Below are positions 60,291-64,000 of a stretch of DNA of 64,000 nt, piece by piece. The stretch covers positions 6,490,501 through 6,554,500 of the forward strand of contig NZ_CP022222.1 in assembly GCF_009930815.1 (NCBI RefSeq), given 5' to 3'. The translations under genes were made by a program, and so were the position numbers. Positions within the stretch are counted from its first letter, which is position 1, and each line of letters begins with the position of its first letter. Origin of the DNA: Bradyrhizobium sp. CCBAU 051011. GTDB lineage: Bacteria; Pseudomonadota; Alphaproteobacteria; Rhizobiales; Xanthobacteraceae. The notes beneath the pieces were generated by a model that did no database searches, was not told where the DNA came from, and saw only the letters and a list, made by a program, of their open reading frames with translations.

Positions 60291-61568
60291 ATGACGACCG
60301 ATCCGCAACAAAGAATCCTCGACGCCGTTGACGCCGGCTTTGACGCGCAACTGGCGACGACACGGGATTTCGTTGCGATCCCCTCGACCCGCGGCGCTGA
60401 AGGGCCGTGTCAGGACATGATCGGCGATCTCCTGCGCCAACGCGGCTATGAGGTCGATGACTGGCATATCGATGTCGAGGATTTGAAGGGTCTGCGCGGC
60501 TTCGGCCCGATCGAACATGATTTCTCCAAGGCACGCACAGTGGTCGGTACCTACCGTCCCTCCAATAATGCCGGCAGATCGCTGATCCTGCAGGGCCATT
60601 GCGACGTCGTTCCGGCAGGTCCCCTCGACATGTGGGAGACGCCGCCGTTCTCGCCCACGATCAAGGATGGCAGGATGTACGGCCGCGGCGCCTGCGACAT
60701 GAAGTCCGGCACCATCGGCGCGCTCTATGCGCTGGATGCGATCAAGGCCGCGGGACTGAAGCCTACGGCGCGCATCCATTTTCAGTCCGTGATTGAGGAA
60801 GAGAGCACTGGCGTCGGCGCGCTCTCGACCCTGCAGCGCGGTTATCGCGCGGACGCCTGTTTCATCCCGGAGCCGACCGGCGAGACCATGGTCCGCTCGC
60901 AGGTCGGCGTGATCTGGTTTCGGCTGAAGGTGCGCGGCTTCCCGGTGCACGTCTTCGAGGCCGGCGCGGGCGCCAATGCGATCATGGCGGCCTATCACTT
61001 GATCCACGCGCTGCAAAAACTCGAGGCTGACTGGAACGAGCGCGCCAAGGCGGACCGCCATTTCAAGGCAGTCAGCCATCCGCTCAACTTCAACCCCGGC
61101 ATCATCAAGGGCGGCGATTGGGCCTCCAGCGTGCCGGCCTGGTGCGACGTCGATTGCCGCATCGCGGTCCTGCCAGGCTGGTCGATCGCCGAATGCCAGA
61201 AGGAGATTTTGGCCTGCGTGTCGGCGGCCGCGCGCGATCATCGCTTCTTGTCCAACAATCCGCCGCAGGTCGAATGGTCGGGTTTCTTGTCGGAGGGCTA
61301 TGAACTGACGAACTCTGCCGAACCGGAAGCCGCTTTTGCGAAAGCGTTTGGCGCGGTCTATGGCGGCACGGTGCCGGATCGGGCGTTCACCGCGCTGACC
61401 GATACGCGGTTCTACGGGTTGAACTACAACATCCCGAGCCTCTGCTTCGGCGCGAAGGGTGCCGCGATGCACGGCTTCAACGAATATGTCGAACTGGATT
61501 CGCTGCGGAAGTCGACGAAAGCGACTGCGCTGTTCATTGCAGAATGGTGTGGGGTGGAGAGGGTGTAG
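60291..61568 (+). CDS. ArgE/DapE-family M20 deacylase
   Basis: 425 aa. Zinc-binding M20 motifs are GHCDVVPAGPLDMWETPPFS, GRGACDMKSGTIGALYALDA, and EEESTGVGALSTLQ with the catalytic Glu pair. The dimerisation domain follows (GVIWFRLKVRGFPVHVFEAG), and FGAKGAAMHGFNEYVELDSL holds the last ligand His. It cleaves an N-acyl amino acid, which one is unknown. The ATG at 60291 has GGAG 7 nt upstream; the frame back to 60051 overlaps the PNPOx gene and is not used. Confidence 0.92.
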   Translation: MTTDPQQRILDAVDAGFDAQLATTRDFVAIPSTRGAEGPCQDMIGDLLRQRGYEVDDWHIDVEDLKGLRGFGPIEHDFSKARTVVGTYRPSNNAGRSLILQGHCDVVPAGPLDMWETPPFSPTIKDGRMYGRGACDMKSGTIGALYALDAIKAAGLKPTARIHFQSVIEEESTGVGALSTLQRGYRADACFIPEPTGETMVRSQVGVIWFRLKVRGFPVHVFEAGAGANAIMAAYHLIHALQKLEADWNERAKADRHFKAVSHPLNFNPGIIKGGDWASSVPAWCDVDCRIAVLPGWSIAECQKEILACVSAAARDHRFLSNNPPQVEWSGFLSEGYELTNSAEPEAAFAKAFGAVYGGTVPDRAFTALTDTRFYGLNYNIPSLCFGAKGAAMHGFNEYVELDSLRKSTKATALFIAEWCGVERV

Positions 61569-61580
61569 GAGCCGCGCTGC

Positions 61581-61673
61581 CGTAGGGTGGGCAAAGCGAA
61601 GCGTGCCCACCATGACTTGCATCGGATGCTAGAATGGTGGGCACGTCGCTGACGCTCCATTGCCCACCCTACG
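61581..61673. repeat. Long palindromic repeat (REP-like)
   Basis: Arms beginning CGTAGGGTGGGCAA and ending GTGCCCACCAT (61581-61613) pair with 61634-61673, which has a 7-nt insertion in the middle. It ends both the deacylase and the BtuF-like gene and contains the stop codon of the latter. The GTAGGGTGGGCAAAGCG core recurs between bradyrhizobial genes. Confidence 0.8.
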
Positions 61674-62460
61674 ACACCGGCGAAGGCCACAACGCCTTCA
61701 CGATCGCGTCCAGCCCATCCGTCAGCGCCGCCGGGCCGGGCTGCAGGATGATCGTCGACTTGATCTCGACGATGCGGTTGTTGCGCACGGCCGGGATATC
61801 GCTCCAGCCGGGACGCTGGCGGATACGATCCGGCACCACCTTCTTGCCGCACCAGGAGGCGAGGATCACATCGGGCGCCGCGTCGCGCACCGCATCAGGC
61901 GAAATGATCCGGTCCTTGGCCGCCTGCTGAAACCGCAAGTTCGGCAGCGCGTCCTCGCCGCCGGCGATCTCAATCAGTTCGGACACCCACCCGATGCCGG
62001 AGATCAGTGGATCGTCCCATTCCTCGAAATAGACCTTTGGCTTCGGCGCGGGCCGGGGCGTCGCCGCGATGCGTGCGAGGCGCTCTTCGAAGTTTCTCGC
62101 GAGTTGATCTGCGTGCCCCGCCGCCCCGACCATAGCACCGAGCGTGCGGACCATCGCGAGAATGCCGGCGATGTCGCGCTGGTTGAAGACGTGGATGGCG
62201 ATCCCGGCGCGCACCAGATCGGCGACGATGTCCGCCTGAAGGTCGGAGAAGGCCAGCACGAGATCCGGCTCGAGCGCCAAAATCTTCGGAATGTCGGCGG
62301 AGATGAAGGCGGCGACCCGCGGCTTCTCGCGGCGGACCTGCGGCGGCCGCACCGCATAGCCGGAGACGCCGACGATGCGGTCCTGCTCGCCGAGCAGGTA
62401 CAGCGTCTCAACGGTCTCTTCGGTGAGGCAAACGATCCGGCGGGGTGGGAACTGGCGCAT
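61669..62460 (-). CDS. BtuF-like cobalamin/iron-siderophore binding protein without signal peptide
   Basis: 263 aa. The class III periplasmic-binding fold is clear: RRIVCLTEETVETLYLLGEQ, then DRIVGVSGYA, IPKILALEPDLVLAFSDLQA, VFNQRDIAGILAMVRTLGAM and DVILASWCGKKVVPDRIRQR. Relatives bind cobalamin or metal chelates. The chain begins MRQFPPRRIVCLTEETVE with no signal peptide, so it may be cytoplasmic or the export signal may be lost. No ABC permease or ATPase genes are adjacent. The stop codon falls inside a palindromic repeat. Confidence 0.85.
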   Translation of the reverse strand: MRQFPPRRIVCLTEETVETLYLLGEQDRIVGVSGYAVRPPQVRREKPRVAAFISADIPKILALEPDLVLAFSDLQADIVADLVRAGIAIHVFNQRDIAGILAMVRTLGAMVGAAGHADQLARNFEERLARIAATPRPAPKPKVYFEEWDDPLISGIGWVSELIEIAGGEDALPNLRFQQAAKDRIISPDAVRDAAPDVILASWCGKKVVPDRIRQRPGWSDIPAVRNNRIVEIKSTIILQPGPAALTDGLDAIVKALWPSPVS

Positions 62461-62583
62461 GCCGGAGAATGCCGAATTTCGGCCCGCATGTCACGGCAGC
62501 CATTACCTCGGAGGTCATTGCCTCATTTACCGGCAGCCGCCATTCTGCCCGGGAAATCACGTCGAAGAAAGGCCGGAGGACGA

Positions 62584-62982
62584 ATGACGCCGCTCGAGAA
62601 AATCCAGTCGATGAGAATGCCGTTCGCGGAACTGAAGGGCGTGACCTTCACGGAAGCAGGACAGGATCGGGTGGTAGCAAAGATGCTGGTGCGGCCAGAT
62701 CTCTGCACGCTGCGGAACACGATTCACGGCGGCGCTGTGATGGCGTTGGCGGATTCGGTTGGCGCAGCGGCGACCGTCATCAACCTGCCGGCGGACGCCA
62801 AGGGCACGACCACGATCGAGAGCAAGACCAATTTCATCGGCGGCGCCAAGGAAGGATCGACCGTAATCGCCACCGCCACGCCGGTGCATCGGGGACGCCG
62901 CACCCAGGTCTGGCAGACGCGGCTGGAAACCGAGGACGGCAAGCTGGTCGCGATCGTCACCCAAACCCAGATGGTGCTGTAG
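62584..62982 (+). CDS. PaaI-type hotdog thioesterase
   Basis: 132 aa. The hotdog fold shows in PFAELKGVTFTEAGQDRVVA, LCTLRNTIHGGAVMALADSV with the catalytic Asp region and HGG, and ESKTNFIGGAKEGSTVIATA. PaaI-like enzymes hydrolyse aryl- or acyl-CoA. The ATG at 62584 follows GGAGGAC; the long frame back to 61660 is overlap with the opposite gene. No phenylacetate genes are adjacent, so the substrate is unknown. Confidence 0.92.
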   Translation: MTPLEKIQSMRMPFAELKGVTFTEAGQDRVVAKMLVRPDLCTLRNTIHGGAVMALADSVGAAATVINLPADAKGTTTIESKTNFIGGAKEGSTVIATATPVHRGRRTQVWQTRLETEDGKLVAIVTQTQMVL

Positions 62983-63003
62983 CGTCAGCGCCTGGCGCAA
63001 GTT

Positions 63004-63093
63004 CGTCATGCCCGGCCTTGTGCCGGGCATCCACGTCTTTGCTTCAATGAAGTTAGAAAAACGTGGATGGCCGGGACAAGCCCGGCCATGACG
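63004..63093. repeat. Nested palindromic repeat with compensated arms
   Basis: Arms of 33 nt (63004-63036 and 63061-63093) pair with four differences, and each arm is itself a hairpin (GCCCGGC..GCCGGGC and GGCCGGG..CCCGGCC). The differing positions fall so that each arm keeps its own stem. It separates the thioesterase stop from the aldoxime-dehydratase stop. Confidence 0.85.
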
Positions 63094-63113
63094 GCTGCAT
63101 TCTCACGGGGGTC

Positions 63114-64000
63114 TCAGGCCGCTTCCACCGCGTTCAGCATTCCGGTTTGCGGGTGACAATCGACATATTCGAAAAGCTGCTCGTCGGCGCGGGCGATGGT
63201 GACCTCGTGGTAGAGCCGCAGTTTTGCGGCCGGCCCGAGCGTCGACAGGTATTTCATGGCGGCGCCAAAAATCCTGACATGGGTCGGGTGCGATTCCGCC
63301 CAACGTTCGAGCGCCGACAGGCTTTTCCACCAGCTCATGCCGTAGGATTTTTCGGTCGCCGCGCCGTCGGGGCCAACCACCGTCATGTAGCGGTTGGCGT
63401 AGCAGCCGATCGAGCGGCCATGGTCGCGCAGGAAATCCATGCCCTCGCGCAGCACCGGCTCGACATCGCCGAGATACATCTTGCGTTCGGCGGCTTCGGT
63501 GTCGCCCCAATCCTGGCCAGAGCGGATCAGGCAGACATTGTCGTGCGGGATGATGCGGACGCGTGCGCCATCACGAACGGCGCGGGCCGAGCCTGATGGC
63601 GCCATCTCGCTGGTTTGCGACAACGGGATGCGGTCGCGCATGCCGCCCCAATAGGCGTGCTCCAACACTTCGCCGCTCATGCCGTCGGCGAGAACGGCGA
63701 CGCCCTCCGGCCTGCCGAGGGAAGAGAACAACGTCTCATAGCCTTCCACGGAGGGGTAAAGCGCCTCGATGAAAGTGCCGAACCCGTCATTGGTTCGCTC
63801 GCCGCCGGTCCAGCGCTCGCGCGTGGGCAGAAACCAGCGATCGAATGTTTGCCGATCGTCCCAATAGGCCACCGTGACCGCGTTGGTGAAACCGGCCTCG
63901 TCAACATAGCGCGCGCGGTCCCAATGCGTCGGGCCGTCCTTGGCCGCGAAATCCGAGGCAAGCCGGGCCAGCGCCTGCTCGGCAGCGATCGATGGCGTTC
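63114..64000 (-). CDS. Phenylacetaldoxime dehydratase family protein (5' end cut by window)
   Basis: The frame stays open from 63114 to the window edge, so about 296 residues are visible and the N-terminus is missing. Landmarks are VAYWDDRQTFDRWFLPTRER, YETLFSSLGRPEGVAVLADG, GYANRYMTVVGPDGAATEKS with the equivalent of the haem-facing region, and KLRLYHEVTIARADEQLFEY. The family dehydrates aldoximes to nitriles at a haem. A neighbouring nitrilase or nitrile hydratase, usual for this pathway, is not visible. The GTG at 63872 is not the start, since GPTHWDRARYVDEAGFTNAV, conserved in the family, lies upstream of it. Confidence 0.85.
   Translation of the reverse strand, partial: TPSIAAEQALARLASDFAAKDGPTHWDRARYVDEAGFTNAVTVAYWDDRQTFDRWFLPTRERWTGGERTNDGFGTFIEALYPSVEGYETLFSSLGRPEGVAVLADGMSGEVLEHAYWGGMRDRIPLSQTSEMAPSGSARAVRDGARVRIIPHDNVCLIRSGQDWGDTEAAERKMYLGDVEPVLREGMDFLRDHGRSIGCYANRYMTVVGPDGAATEKSYGMSWWKSLSALERWAESHPTHVRIFGAAMKYLSTLGPAAKLRLYHEVTIARADEQLFEYVDCHPQTGMLNAVEAA

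Overview
The window looks like chromosome of a bradyrhizobial alphaproteobacterium (Nitrobacteraceae, Bradyrhizobium or a close relative). The reasons are high-GC coding sequence, the block hdaA-ppk-ppx next to purMN, rnd and aspS, many Bug/TRAP solute-binding transport genes, an EcfG-type promoter, a FixK/FNR-type box, and intergenic palindromes of the kind scattered through these genomes. No rRNA, tRNA, CRISPR array, insertion sequence or prophage was recognised. About 63 protein genes can be supported, and both ends of the window cut a gene.

1-10 kb: the 3' end of a molybdenum hydroxylase large subunit, then a manganese catalase fused to a DUF892 ferritin-like domain behind an EcfG-type promoter. 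A LysR regulator faces a four-gene cluster: HMG-CoA-lyase-type lyase, class III CoA-transferase, Bug/TctC binding protein, and an aconitase-family hydratase with its swivel domain at the N-terminus. Together these look like a pathway that imports, hydrates, CoA-activates and cleaves a branched dicarboxylate or tricarboxylate. It is the best candidate here for an undescribed system. 10-13 kb: an ArsR/SRPBCC/DUF1801 operon and a methyltransferase. 12.8-18.8 kb: metal handling, with an 18-cysteine copper-storage-type bundle, small exported proteins and a CusB/CusA-like efflux pair that lacks an outer-membrane channel.

19-26 kb: FAD oxidoreductase, epoxide-hydrolase-like enzyme, a complete TRAP transporter, and a YidB/GlsB pair downstream of a FixK-type box. 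26-45 kb is the housekeeping core: ppx, ppk (with a Pho-box-like sequence upstream), hdaA, a CDP-alcohol phosphatidyltransferase, purM, purN, GST, cold-shock protein, a small autotransporter, rnd, selO, aspS, a large AsmA-like envelope protein and the malic enzyme. A decayed copy of the aspS 3' end lies 2.2 kb beyond aspS, on the far side of the AsmA-like gene, and the two copies share a 25-nt exact direct repeat.

45-64 kb: DoxX, a second TRAP transporter closely related to the first but on the other strand, cell-wall and envelope enzymes (polysaccharide deacetylase, L,D-transpeptidase, exported glutathione peroxidase), CreA, a run of small exported proteins with a serine hydrolase, a divergent MocR/PNPOx pair with AATTGG repeats between them, an ArgE/DapE hydrolase, a BtuF-like protein, a thioesterase and the 3' part of an aldoxime-dehydratase-like gene. 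Three long palindromic repeats lie at 37.3, 61.6 and 63.0 kb.
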